Below are positions 41,383-50,277 of a DNA stretch of 52,193 nt, piece by piece. Origin of the DNA: Chloroflexota bacterium. Its GTDB lineage: Bacteria; Chloroflexota; Chloroflexia; Chloroflexales; Roseiflexaceae. Within the stretch, counting starts at the first letter, position 1. Each line of letters starts with the position of its first letter. Made by a program: the position numbers and the translations under genes. The notes beneath the pieces are model-generated. The model was not told where the DNA came from. It saw only the letters and a list, made by a program, of their open reading frames with translations, and ran no database searches. The DNA lies in contig JAGWYG010000016.1 in NCBI GenBank assembly GCA_018969485.1, positions 1 to 52,193 on the forward strand, written 5' to 3'.

Positions 41383-41592
41383 GGATTGTGCGCGCGCGTA
41401 CGGCAGGCAGTCACCCGCGTGCAAGTCCTCGAACAACGCCTCAGGATTGTGCGTGCGCGTACGGCAGGCAGACGAGCGCTACGGCGGCGACCAGCGCGGC
41501 GGTGGATTGTGCGCGCGCGTACGGCAGGCAGTCACCCGCGTGCAAGTCCTCGAACAACGCCTCAGGATTGTGCATGCGCGTGCGGCAGACAG
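41383..41592 (+). repeat. Four 28-bp direct repeats with 32-33-bp spacing (CRISPR-like)
   Basis: Units start at 41383, 41444, 41504 and 41565. Each is 28 bases beginning GGATTGTGCG and ending CGGCAGGCAG; unit 2 has one change, and unit 4 is degenerate with three. The intervening segments are 33, 32 and 33 bases. Segments 1 and 3 are identical, segment 2 differs. Periodicity resembles a small type I-E array with a degenerate last repeat, but a duplicated 61-base element is the simpler explanation. No cas1/cas2 genes or AT-rich leader nearby. Confidence 0.8.
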
Positions 41593-41681
41593 CCGGCGAT
41601 GCGGCGCCGGGCGGGCGCCGGCGGGGCGGCATCACCACGCCGGCGCGACACACACGGCGCCACGCGCCATGCCGACTGGTA

Positions 41682-41687
41682 TATACT
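41682..41687 (+). promoter_or_regulatory. Candidate -10 box of the ole cluster
   Basis: TATACT 32 bases upstream of the oleB start. No clear -35 hexamer. Transcription from here would give a very short leader, and no strong ribosome site precedes oleB. Confidence 0.4.
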
Positions 41688-41719
41688 GGGCGGGGACAGC
41701 AGCGATAGCGGGCTCAACG

Positions 41720-42631
41720 ATGACCGAGGCACCCCAATTCGATCTCACGCCGATCCGTGCGCTCTACCCGTTCACGTCGCGCTACGCGCGCACCCGGCGC
41801 GGTGTGATGCACTATCTCGACGAAGGGAGCGGCCCGGGCACGCCGGTGCTGCTCCTGCACGGCAACCCCACCTGGTCGTTCGCCTACCGCGACCTGATCC
41901 GTGCGCTGTCGGGGGACCGGCGCGTGATCGCGCCAGATCACCTGGGGCTGGGGCTGTCGGCGCGGCCGGGCGGCATGCGGCTGGCCGATCACATCGCGGC
42001 GCTGGGCGAGCTGGTGCGGCAGCTGGGCCTCGACCGCGTCGATCTGGTGGTACACGACTGGGGCGGTGCGATCGGGTTTGGCGCGGCGGTGCGGCAGCAC
42101 ATCCGGCCGCGGCGCATCGTCGTGCTGAATACGGCGGCCTTCCTGTCGCCGCGCGTGCCGCGGCGGATCGCGCTGTGCATGCCGCCGGTGCTCGGCGAGC
42201 TCGGCGTGATCGCGCTCAACGGGTTCGTGCGCGCGGGCACCGTGATGACGGTGACGCGTGCCCTGCCGCCGCTGGTGCGCGCCGGCTACCAACTGCCCTA
42301 CCGGCGGCGCGCCGATCGCGGCGGCGTGCTGGAGTTCGTCCGCGACATCCCGCGGCGCCCGCAGCACCCGACGTGGCCGGTGGTGGCGGCGATCGACGCC
42401 GGCCTGCCGGCGCTCGCCGGGGTGCCGCTGATGCTGCTGTGGGGCGGGCGTGACTGGTGCTTCGACGATCATTTTCTCGGCGAGTGGCGCGCACGCTTCC
42501 CCGCTGCGCCGGTGACGCGCATCGCCGAAGCCGGGCACTACGTGTTCGAGGACGCCGCCGAGGTGCTGCGTACGCGCGTGCGTGCGTGGTTCGCCGACGG
42601 TGGGGCCGGTGCAGGAGCAGCCGATGCCTGA
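41720..42631 (+). CDS. oleB: OleB-type alpha/beta-hydrolase (beta-lactone decarboxylase)
   Basis: 303 residues, haloalkane-dehalogenase-like. Oxyanion region LLLHGNPTWSFAYRDLI, nucleophile Asp113 in VVHDWGGAIGF, and the C-terminal EAGHYVFED histidine. In olefin synthesis OleB decarboxylates the beta-lactone made by OleC to a cis-olefin. Assignment as oleB rests on the adjoining oleC, oleD and oleA genes; alone it would be a generic dehalogenase-like hydrolase. The frame is open upstream to 41357, but 41720 is the start that fits family length. Its end overlaps oleC by eight bases. Confidence 0.85.
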   Translation: MTEAPQFDLTPIRALYPFTSRYARTRRGVMHYLDEGSGPGTPVLLLHGNPTWSFAYRDLIRALSGDRRVIAPDHLGLGLSARPGGMRLADHIAALGELVRQLGLDRVDLVVHDWGGAIGFGAAVRQHIRPRRIVVLNTAAFLSPRVPRRIALCMPPVLGELGVIALNGFVRAGTVMTVTRALPPLVRAGYQLPYRRRADRGGVLEFVRDIPRRPQHPTWPVVAAIDAGLPALAGVPLMLLWGGRDWCFDDHFLGEWRARFPAAPVTRIAEAGHYVFEDAAEVLRTRVRAWFADGGAGAGAADA

Positions 42632-44309
42632 GACGACCGGCACGCGCAATGTGGCGCGCTATCTGCCGCTGATGGCGCGCGAACGCGCCGAACAGACCGC
42701 CATCGTCAGCGTGGCGCGCCGGGAGCGCAGTGGCCGGCTGCACTACGTGCGCTGGACGTATGCCGAGCTGGATCGCGAGAGCGACGCGTATGCCCATGGG
42801 CTGCTCGCCGCCGGCATCTGCCGCGGCACCCGCGTGCTGCTGATGGTGCGGGCCGGTCTGCCGCTGATCGGGCTGACATTCGCGCTGTTCAAGCTCGGTG
42901 CCGTGCCGATCGTCATCGATCCGGCGATGGGTCGCCGCAATCTGCTGCAGTGCATCACCGAGTGTGCGCCGCAGGCGCTGATCGGCGTGCCGCGGGCCCA
43001 CCTCGCGCGCCTGCTGTTCCCCGCGCCGTTCCGCACGCTGCAGACGGCGGTCACCGTCGGGCCGCGCCTGGGCTGGGGCGGCCCGACGCTGGCGGCGTTA
43101 CGCCAGCAGGGGCTCGGGCGCGGCGCGTTCCCGCCCGCCGACGCGCCGGCCGATGAGCTGGCCGCCATCCTGTTCACCACCGGCAGCACCGGCGTCCCCA
43201 AGGGCGTCGAGTACACCCACGGCATCTTCGATGCCCAGGTGCAGCTCATCCGCGATGTCTATCACATCACGGCGGGCGAGATCGAGATGCCGGCGTTTCC
43301 GCTCTTCTCGCTGTTCAACGTCGCGCTCGGCCTGACGTCGGCCATCCCGCCGCTCGATCCCACCCGGCCGGCGCAGTGCGATCCACGCGGGATCGTGCGC
43401 ATGATCCACGACCTGCAGGTGACGTCGAGCTTCGGATCGCCGGCGATCTGGCGGCGCGTCGCGGCATACTGCCTGTCGGCGCGGCTGACGCTGCCATCGC
43501 TGCGGCGGGTGCTGATGGCCGGCGCGCCGGTGCCGCTCGAGGTGCACCGGCAGCTGCATCAGCTGATGCCGGCCGATGGCGACAGCCACACGCCGTACGG
43601 CGCCACCGAGGCGCTGCCGATCGTGAGTGCGCCGGGCCGGGCTATCCTCGCCGCGCACGCCGAGCACCCCGGGCCGCTCGGCGGCACCTGCGTCGGCTGG
43701 CCGCTGCCCGGCACCACCGTGCGGATCATCGCCATCGACGACGCCGCGATCGCGGTGTGGCACGACGCGCTGGCGCTGCCGCCGGAGCACGTCGGCGAAA
43801 TCGTGGTGCGCGGGCCGACCGTCACCGCCCGCTACCATCAGCGCCCGGCGGCGACGCGCCTGGCCAAGATCGCCGATGGCGATGCGGTATGGCACCGGAT
43901 GGGCGACATCGGCCGGCTCGACGCGGCGGGCCGGCTGTGGTTCTACGGCCGCAAGAGCCACCGCGTGATCCTGCCCGACCAGACGCTGTTCACCGAACCG
44001 GTCGAACTGGTGTTCAACAGCCACCCCGCAGTGCGCCGTACCGCGCTGGTGGGCGTGGCCCACGGCGACGGTATCCGGCCGGTCGTGTGCGTCGAGCTGC
44101 CCGATGGCCGCATCCCCGGCCGCGCCGACGCCGCGCGGCTGATCGACGGGCTGCGCACGCTGGGGGCGGCGTACGCGCCGACGGCGCAGATCGATACCTT
44201 CCTGTTCCATCGCGGCTTCCCCGTCGACATCCGCCACAATGCCAAGATCTTCCGCGAGCAGCTGGCCCGCTGGGCCAGCGCGCGGCTGGCACGCCAGAGG
44301 GGGCCATGA
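42624..44309 (+). CDS. oleC: OleC-type AMP-dependent beta-lactone synthetase
   Basis: 561 residues, ANL superfamily. P-loop AAILFTTGSTGVPKGVEYTH (~178-197), TPYGATEALPIV (A5) and WHRMGDIGRLDAAGRLWFYGRKSHRV (A7-A8). OleC converts beta-hydroxy acids to beta-lactones using ATP; the sequence RNVARYLPLMARE at the start is typical of OleC. ATG 42624 has AGGAG upstream. Stop overlaps the next start (ATGA). Confidence 0.9.
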   Translation: MPETTGTRNVARYLPLMARERAEQTAIVSVARRERSGRLHYVRWTYAELDRESDAYAHGLLAAGICRGTRVLLMVRAGLPLIGLTFALFKLGAVPIVIDPAMGRRNLLQCITECAPQALIGVPRAHLARLLFPAPFRTLQTAVTVGPRLGWGGPTLAALRQQGLGRGAFPPADAPADELAAILFTTGSTGVPKGVEYTHGIFDAQVQLIRDVYHITAGEIEMPAFPLFSLFNVALGLTSAIPPLDPTRPAQCDPRGIVRMIHDLQVTSSFGSPAIWRRVAAYCLSARLTLPSLRRVLMAGAPVPLEVHRQLHQLMPADGDSHTPYGATEALPIVSAPGRAILAAHAEHPGPLGGTCVGWPLPGTTVRIIAIDDAAIAVWHDALALPPEHVGEIVVRGPTVTARYHQRPAATRLAKIADGDAVWHRMGDIGRLDAAGRLWFYGRKSHRVILPDQTLFTEPVELVFNSHPAVRRTALVGVAHGDGIRPVVCVELPDGRIPGRADAARLIDGLRTLGAAYAPTAQIDTFLFHRGFPVDIRHNAKIFREQLARWASARLARQRGP

Positions 44310-45043
44310 CACGACGACCGCTGACGCTCAGCCGGGGCAACAAGCTGCTGCTCGACATCGTGATGGGCGCCGTGATCCCCATCCTGGTGCTCAACTACCT
44401 CACCGAACCGCTCGGCGCGCCGGCAGCATACCTGCTCTCGGCGCTGGTTCCCGTCGCCTGGATCGCCATCGACCTGCTGCTGCTCACGCGTCAGTTCAAT
44501 TTCATCACCGCCTACATCGGCATCGGCGCGATCGTGCGCGGCATCCTGGCGTTCTGGTTCGTCGACGGCTGGCGCTTCGCGCTGAAAGACAGCGCCGGCC
44601 TGGCGGTGGCGACCCTGATCTTCGCGGTGACGCTGGTGCGCGGCCGGCCGATGCTGCAGCACTTCCTCCATCAGGCGATCGGCCCCGACACCGCCGAGCG
44701 CGAGGCGATCTTCGCCGACGCCTGCCGCCATGCGGCGGTGGCTGGCGCGCTGCGCCGCGGCACCTGGATGCTGCTGCTCGTCAACGCCGCCAGCACGCTG
44801 GCGAACGTCTGGCTCAACCTGGCGATCGTGGTGGCGCCGTTCGGCACCACCGCATTCAACCTGCAGGTCGCCGAGGTCAATGCGATCACGCGCATCGCCT
44901 TCGTCGTGCCCGACCTGATCGCGTTCGGCATCGCGTTTGTGGGCATCCACCGCGCGATCTTCGCCGGACAGCCGATCGGCGCCGAGACGCTCGAGGACGA
45001 GGACGGGCTGTGGCGGGCGCTGGCGGCGCGGGTAGGCACCTGA
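44306..45043 (+). CDS. VC0807-like membrane protein inside the ole cluster
   Basis: 245 residues, about five helices. LLLDIVMGAVIPILVLNYLTEPLGAPAAYLLSALVPV opens the protein and is like VC0807-family proteins of unknown function. No catalytic motif. ATGA overlap with oleC and TGATG overlap with oleD make it a genuine operon member; it might hold the soluble Ole enzymes at the membrane or handle the product (inference). Confidence 0.65.
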   Translation: MTRRPLTLSRGNKLLLDIVMGAVIPILVLNYLTEPLGAPAAYLLSALVPVAWIAIDLLLLTRQFNFITAYIGIGAIVRGILAFWFVDGWRFALKDSAGLAVATLIFAVTLVRGRPMLQHFLHQAIGPDTAEREAIFADACRHAAVAGALRRGTWMLLLVNAASTLANVWLNLAIVVAPFGTTAFNLQVAEVNAITRIAFVVPDLIAFGIAFVGIHRAIFAGQPIGAETLEDEDGLWRALAARVGT

Positions 45044-46038
45044 TGCGCGCGCTGGTCACCGGCGCGGCGGGTTTCATCGGCGGCGCGCTGACGCGCCAGC
45101 TGCTCGCCGCCGGACACCAGGTGGTGGCAGTGGTGCGGCGCGACGTGCCGGCACTGCGCGCGGCCGGCGTCGCGTTGCACCACATCGACCTGGCCGCGGC
45201 CGACGGTGCGGCCGTCGCCGGGGCCCTGCGGCAGGCCTGCGACGGCTGCGATGTCGTCTACCACGTCGCCGCCCGCGCCGGCGTCGCCGGGCCGATGACC
45301 GCATTCTACGCCGCGAATGTGGTGGCGACCGTGCGCATGCTCCAGGCAGCGCGCGCCGCGGCGGTCGCGGCGCTGGTCTACACCTCGACGCCGTCGGTGG
45401 TCTTCGGCGACGAACCCATCGCCGGCGCCGATGAGTCGGCGCCATATCCGGCGCGGCTGAGCTCGGCCTACGCCACCACCAAAGCGCTCGCCGAGCGCGC
45501 CGTGCGCCAATTCGCCGACGTGCCGACCGTCACCATCCGGCCGCCGCTGGTCTGGGGGCCGGGCGACCCGCACCTGATCCCGCGGCTGGTCGCGCGGGCG
45601 CGCGCCGGGCGGCTGGCGCAGATCGGCGATGGCACCAATCGCGTCGACGTCACGTTCGTCGAGAATGCCGCCGAGGCGCACCGTCTGGCGGCGGCGGCGC
45701 TGCTCGCCGGCCGGATCGCCGGCGGACGCGTCTTCTTCATCGGTCAGGAGCAGCCGGTTGCGCTGTGGCCGTTCATCGGCGAGATCCTGCGCCGCTCCGG
45801 TGCGCCCGCCGTGCGCCGCCGCCTGTCGCCGGCGCTCGCCTGGCAGTTGGCCGGGGCATTCGAGGCGCTGGCCGGCATCACCGGCCGCGAGCCACCGCTC
45901 ACGCGCCTCGTCGTCGCGCAGCTCAGCCGCGACCGCTGGTTCGACCAGACGGCGGCCCGGCGCGAACTGGGCTACGGGCCATCCATCTCGCTCGAAGCCG
46001 GACTCGAGCATACGTTTCCCGGCACAGCTATGGTATGA
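45043..46038 (+). CDS. oleD: OleD-type beta-keto acid reductase (SDR)
   Basis: 331 residues, extended SDR. Cofactor motif VTGAAGFIGGALTRQLL, YTSTPSVVFGDEP and catalytic YATTK. OleD reduces the 2-alkyl-3-keto acid from OleA to the beta-hydroxy acid used by OleC; it resembles 3-beta-hydroxysteroid dehydrogenases. Start by TGATG overlap. A weak TATGAT at 46034-46039 at its end may provide extra transcription of oleA. Confidence 0.87.
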   Translation: MRALVTGAAGFIGGALTRQLLAAGHQVVAVVRRDVPALRAAGVALHHIDLAAADGAAVAGALRQACDGCDVVYHVAARAGVAGPMTAFYAANVVATVRMLQAARAAAVAALVYTSTPSVVFGDEPIAGADESAPYPARLSSAYATTKALAERAVRQFADVPTVTIRPPLVWGPGDPHLIPRLVARARAGRLAQIGDGTNRVDVTFVENAAEAHRLAAAALLAGRIAGGRVFFIGQEQPVALWPFIGEILRRSGAPAVRRRLSPALAWQLAGAFEALAGITGREPPLTRLVVAQLSRDRWFDQTAARRELGYGPSISLEAGLEHTFPGTAMV

Positions 46039-46065
46039 TTCCTCCAATGTCGGAGGGAGTTCGCA

Positions 46066-47088
46066 GTGATACAGTTTCAACATGTCACGATCGAGTCGAT
46101 CGGGTACGAACTGGCCCCGCATCGTGTTGCATCGTCGTGGATCGAAGAGCAGATCGCTGGCACGATGCAGCGGCTGCACATCCCGCGCGGCCGCCTCGAG
46201 GATCTGACCGGCATCCATGAGCGCCGGTTCTGGGATCACGGCACGATGCCGAGCACCGTCGCCACCCGCGCGGCCGAACGCGCCATCGAGCTCGCCGGCA
46301 TCGATCGCGCGCGGATCGGCTGCATCATCAGCACATCGGTCTGCCGGGACTACGTCGAGCCGTCGGTGGCGTGTCTGGTGCATGGCAACCTCGGGCTCGC
46401 GTCCCACTGCATCAACTTCGACATCAGCAACGCCTGCCTCGGGTTTCTCAACGGCATGACCAGCGCCGCGCAGCTGATCGATGCCGGGCTGATCGACTAC
46501 GCGCTGGTGGTCGATGGCGAAGGCTCCCAGGAGGCGGTGACGGCGACGATCCAGCGCCTGCAGGCGCCGAACATCACCAGCCAGGAGTTCCGCGACAACT
46601 TCGCCACGCTGACGCTCGGCTCGGGGGCGGTGGCGATGGTGCTCAGCCACCAGCGCCTCAGCCGCTCGGGCCATCGGATGGTCGGCGCGGTGACGCTGGC
46701 CGACACCGCGCACAATCGCCTGTGCTACGGCCAGGTCGACTGGATGCGCACCGATGGGCCGGCGCTGCTGCTCCACGGCGTCAGGCTGGCGGGCCGCACC
46801 TGGCAACTGGCCAGCACGGCGCTGCCGGACTGGAGCGATGACCGGATCGCGCTCTACGCGCCGCATCAGGTGAGCGCCCGGCATACTGCCGCCGTCGCCG
46901 AAGAGATGGGCGTGACGATCGACAAGATGTTCCTCAACTTTCGCACCCTCGGCAACATCGGGCCGGCGGCGCTGCCGATCACGCTGGCGCAGGCGACCGA
47001 GGCCGGGCGCGTCCGGCCGGGTGATCGCGTCGGGTTGCTGGGGATCGGCAGCGGGCTCAACTGCTCGATGATGAGCGTCGTCTGGTGA
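46066..47088 (+). CDS. oleA: OleA thiolase (head-to-head acyl-CoA condensation)
   Basis: 340 residues, FabH-like thiolase. Catalytic Cys124 in FDISNACLGFLNGM, His267 in YAPHQVSARHT, Asn297 in FRTLGNIG; and Glu98 in RDYVEPSVACLV, equivalent to the glutamate special to OleA. Condenses two fatty acyl-CoA molecules to a 2-alkyl-3-ketoacid. The start is GTG at 46066 behind GGAGGGAG. Chloroflexus-type bacteria are known olefin producers with ole genes, which supports the call. The 180 bases after it (47089-47268) contain no gene. Confidence 0.93.
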   Translation: MIQFQHVTIESIGYELAPHRVASSWIEEQIAGTMQRLHIPRGRLEDLTGIHERRFWDHGTMPSTVATRAAERAIELAGIDRARIGCIISTSVCRDYVEPSVACLVHGNLGLASHCINFDISNACLGFLNGMTSAAQLIDAGLIDYALVVDGEGSQEAVTATIQRLQAPNITSQEFRDNFATLTLGSGAVAMVLSHQRLSRSGHRMVGAVTLADTAHNRLCYGQVDWMRTDGPALLLHGVRLAGRTWQLASTALPDWSDDRIALYAPHQVSARHTAAVAEEMGVTIDKMFLNFRTLGNIGPAALPITLAQATEAGRVRPGDRVGLLGIGSGLNCSMMSVVW

Positions 47089-47268
47089 TGGCGTCGCATG
47101 GCATGCGGCACTGAGCCCGCCGCTGGCACCGGCTGATCGCCCGGTCGCCGGGTGTCCGCCGCGCCGACAGCCCTTGCGTCTGGATGTCCCTACTTGAGCG
47201 CCTGAACCCGACTATGCTGATGACTGCGGGCATCAGCAGAGCCGGGTTCCGCGAGTGAGGAGGGCGTG

Positions 47269-47523
47269 ATGGGACATGACGCGCTGGCGCGCGCCACACC
47301 AGCCAGGGCCGACGACGCATGGCTACATCGCAGCATCGAGCTGTGGCTGCCGCTGGCCACCGACGCGAACGAGCGTTACGACTGGGGATACGGCGGGCAC
47401 GACATCGAGCGCCTGATCATCGTCGCATTGCCGGACCTCGAGCGTGCCGATTCGAGTGACGCCGCACGGGCGGTGCTGTGGTTCTGCCATCGCAGGCAGC
47501 ACAGCGCGGGGGCAGGGCGATGA
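47269..47523 (+). CDS. Small unknown protein coupled to WYL regulator
   Basis: 84 residues, acidic, no family recognised. Contains RSIELWLPLATDANERYDWGYG and HDIERLIIVALPDLERAD. ATG 47269 has GAGGAGGG five bases upstream, and its TGA overlaps the WYL gene start (ATGA). Good site and coupling support translation. It may be an effector-binding or regulatory partner of the WYL protein (inference from position). Confidence 0.6.
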   Translation: MGHDALARATPARADDAWLHRSIELWLPLATDANERYDWGYGGHDIERLIIVALPDLERADSSDAARAVLWFCHRRQHSAGAGR

Positions 47524-48560
47524 CGGCACACCCACGGGGCAATCGGCGCAGCTCCCTGCATACCTTCAGCCGGCGCCTGCTGATCATCCGCGCGCTGTTG
47601 CGTGAGCCGCTCGACCGCGAACAGCTCATCGCCGTGATCCGGCGCGAGCTCGGCGACGAAGCCTACCCCGAGCAGGCCACGATCGCCCTGAAACACGATC
47701 TCGATGCGCTGAAACGCGAATACGACTGCGTGATCCGCCACCAGCGCGAGACCGGCCGCTACGAGCTGCGCGATCTCGGCAAGCTGGCGCTGCTCGATCT
47801 GCCCGATGCCTGCCTCGAGGCGCTGGCATTCATCGACAGCAGCTTCCCCGAGGGTGCCGCCGTGCCGGCCACCATCGCGATCCGCGCGCTGCTGCAGCGC
47901 ATCGAGCAGCTGCTCCCCGACGAGCGGCGCGCCGCGCTGCGCACGCCCAGCCCGGTTCAGCTGCAGCTCGGCGCCGGCGGCGATCCGGCCAGAATCGACC
48001 AGGCGACGCTCAGGGCGCTGCGGCGCGCGATCACCGGGCGGCGCCAGCTGCGCTTCGCATACTTCAGCTCGCACGACACCGACACGCCGCGCACGCATAC
48101 CGTCGAGCCATACCGCATCTTCTTCTCCGACGTCGGTCACGGCTATCTGGATTGCACCCACGTCGGTGCGACGCCGTCGCGCGGCGAGCTCCCCGGGCAG
48201 TGGATCAACTACCGCCTCGACCGCATCGTGCCCAAATCCGCGACCGTGCTGGGCCAGATGCTGCCGCCGACCCGCCGGCAGCCGCCGAGCTACACCGTGA
48301 GCTACACCCTCAGCGCGCGGGTGGCGCGCCACCGCAACGTGGCACACCTCTTCCCGCACTCACAGTTCGTCTGGCATGATGATGGCAGCGCCAGCGTCAC
48401 AGCGACGGTCACCGACCTCTGGCAGGCGCGGCTGACGCTGATGCGCTATGCCGGCGCGTGCGCCGTCACCGGCCCGCCACAGCTCGTCACGATGATGCGG
48501 GAGGCTGTCGCCGAGATGATGGCGGTGTACGGCCTGGCGGGCGCGCCGGCGCCGGAGTAG
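47520..48560 (+). CDS. WYL-domain transcriptional regulator
   Basis: 346 residues. N-terminal winged helix (SLHTFSRRLLIIRALLREPLDREQL, ALKHDLDALKREY), a linker, WYL domain at ~165-245 (GRRQLRFAYFSSHDT; HTVEPYRIFFSDVGHGYLDC, with GYL in place of WYL) and a C-terminal WCX extension. WYL proteins sense ligands, often nucleic acids or nucleotides, and frequently regulate defence genes; none is seen immediately here. ATGA overlap with the preceding small gene. Confidence 0.85.
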   Translation: MTAHPRGNRRSSLHTFSRRLLIIRALLREPLDREQLIAVIRRELGDEAYPEQATIALKHDLDALKREYDCVIRHQRETGRYELRDLGKLALLDLPDACLEALAFIDSSFPEGAAVPATIAIRALLQRIEQLLPDERRAALRTPSPVQLQLGAGGDPARIDQATLRALRRAITGRRQLRFAYFSSHDTDTPRTHTVEPYRIFFSDVGHGYLDCTHVGATPSRGELPGQWINYRLDRIVPKSATVLGQMLPPTRRQPPSYTVSYTLSARVARHRNVAHLFPHSQFVWHDDGSASVTATVTDLWQARLTLMRYAGACAVTGPPQLVTMMREAVAEMMAVYGLAGAPAPE

Positions 48561-48661
48561 CGCGATCGTGGCGCAGTTGCGGAACTTTTGGGCGCGCGCC
48601 GTCGTCATGACGGTACGGCGGGCGATCCGGTCCCGCACGTGCCCGGAAGGAGCAGATCATC

Positions 48662-49402
48662 ATGGACGCAAGACAGATTGCCGGCGTGAGCGCCGCCGTC
48701 GCCGCCCTGGCGCTGGTCGTCGCACTGGTCGTCAGCATCGGCGTTGGCGCGGCACCGACGCCGGTCGCGGCGCAGTCGGCTGCTGCGACGCCGCTGCGCA
48801 CCATCAGCGTGGCGGGTCAGGGCGTCGTGTCGGGTACCCCCGACATGGCGCAGGTGCAGATCGGCGTCGTGACCACCGCCAAGACCGCCGACGCGGCGCT
48901 GGCGCAGAACTCGACCCAGACCAAGGCGATGCTCGACAAGCTCAAGGCGCTCAAGATCGACGCCCGCGATCTCCAGACGTCGGGGTTCAGCATCTATCCA
49001 ACCTACGACAGCAGTGGCACGACGATCACCGGGTACCAGGTGAGCAACACCGTCACCGTCACGATCCGCGATCTGACGAACGCCGGTACGCTGCTCGATG
49101 AGGTGGTGGTGGCCGGCGCCAACAGCATTGGCGGGATCTCGTTCGGCATCGCCGATACCAGCGCGCTGATGAACGACGCGCGGAAGGCCGCGGTCGCCGA
49201 TGCGCAGGCGCGTGCCGCCACGCTGGCCACCGCCGCCGGCCTCAAGGTGGGCGATGTGATCTCGATCAGCGAGTCGGCGTCGTATTCGCCGATGCCGGTG
49301 ATGGCGGCTGCCGACATGGCGATGGGCCGCGAGGCGGTGCCGATCCAGCCGGGCCAGCAGCAGATCACCGTCGACATCCAGATGTCGTTCGTGCTGCGCT
49401 GA
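48662..49402 (+). CDS. SIMPL (DUF541) domain exported protein
   Basis: 246 residues. Signal-anchor helix (VSAAVAALALVVALVVSIGVG, ~9-29) then SIMPL domain: ISVAGQGVVSGTPDMAQVQIGV, LQTSGFSIYPTYD, YQVSNTVTVTIRDL and ARAATLATAAGLKVGDVISISE. Periplasmic or surface protein of unclear function; family members include oxidative-stress-related proteins. AAGGAG before ATG 48662. The 100 bases upstream and the ~130 bases after it hold no gene. Confidence 0.88.
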   Translation: MDARQIAGVSAAVAALALVVALVVSIGVGAAPTPVAAQSAAATPLRTISVAGQGVVSGTPDMAQVQIGVVTTAKTADAALAQNSTQTKAMLDKLKALKIDARDLQTSGFSIYPTYDSSGTTITGYQVSNTVTVTIRDLTNAGTLLDEVVVAGANSIGGISFGIADTSALMNDARKAAVADAQARAATLATAAGLKVGDVISISESASYSPMPVMAAADMAMGREAVPIQPGQQQITVDIQMSFVLR

Positions 49403-49535
49403 CGGGCCGACCGCAGGCGCGGCGCCGCTCCGCACGGGCCGGCGCCACCCGATCCCCGGCGCCACATCTGCCGCTACCCGGCGGCCGGTGTGGCGCGCAC
49501 TCGTATGGCGTGCAGTCATCACAGGAGGCCGACCG

Positions 49536-50267
49536 ATGGTTTCGACGTCGCGGTACGAGCAGTTGCTCCCCGGTGCGTTTCGCGCCCGGCTGGCGGCCGC
49601 ACCGATCGCCTGGCTGCCGCTGGGCACGCTCGAATGGCATGGTGAGCACATGGCGCTGGGCAGCGATGCCCTGATCGCCCGCGGAATCTTCGAGCGCGCT
49701 GCGGACCGCTTCGGCGGAATCGTGTTTCCCGCCATCCATCTGGGGCCAGACCGAACCACCACCATGCCAGACGGGCGCATCCTGCAGGGGATGGAGTTCG
49801 ACCAGACGACGGCGCCGCCACAGCAGCTGGACGGCAGTTGCTACTGGGCGCCCGAGGGGGTGTTCCTGGCGATGTGCGAGGCGATCGTCGCCCAGGCCGC
49901 GCGCGCGGGCTTTCGCGTGCTGGTCGCCGATGGGCATGGCCCGTCGCGGCGCTGGTGGGGCCACGCCGCCGCCCTGTGGGAGTCGCGCTATCCGCTCCGG
50001 CTGGTCAGCGTCGCGCGGGATCTGGGCGCGGGCTGGCGCTGCCAGAATGATCACGCGGCCCGCAACGAGACATCGCTGCTGCTGGCTCTGGCGCCGACGC
50101 TGGTGGACATGGCGCGCCTGCCGGGCGATCGCGCCAACTGGCCGCTGGGGGTCGGCGGCGAGGACCCCCGCGATGCGTCGGCAGCCTACGGCGAGTCGCT
50201 GATCGCCGAGTCGCTGGACTGCCTCGCAGCGCACCTGCGGCGCATCGGCGCCATCGCCGGCGCGTGA
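49536..50267 (+). CDS. Creatininase/creatinine amidohydrolase family protein
   Basis: 243 residues. LPLGTLEWHGEHMALGSDALIA supplies the Glu, His and Asp metal ligands, and VLVADGHGPSRR plus QNDHAARNETSLL the second Asp/His and Glu sites. Metal-dependent amidase of the same fold as MftE and FAPy deformylase; substrate unknown. ATG 49536 behind AGGAGG. Confidence 0.88.
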   Translation: MVSTSRYEQLLPGAFRARLAAAPIAWLPLGTLEWHGEHMALGSDALIARGIFERAADRFGGIVFPAIHLGPDRTTTMPDGRILQGMEFDQTTAPPQQLDGSCYWAPEGVFLAMCEAIVAQAARAGFRVLVADGHGPSRRWWGHAAALWESRYPLRLVSVARDLGAGWRCQNDHAARNETSLLLALAPTLVDMARLPGDRANWPLGVGGEDPRDASAAYGESLIAESLDCLAAHLRRIGAIAGA

Positions 50268-50277
50268 CATCGCGGCG

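Noticed and set aside
41357-41719. 120-codon N-terminal extension of OleB through the repeat block
   Set aside because: The extension is translated repeat DNA (cysteine/arginine-rich) and exceeds family length; the -10 box at 41682 lies inside it.
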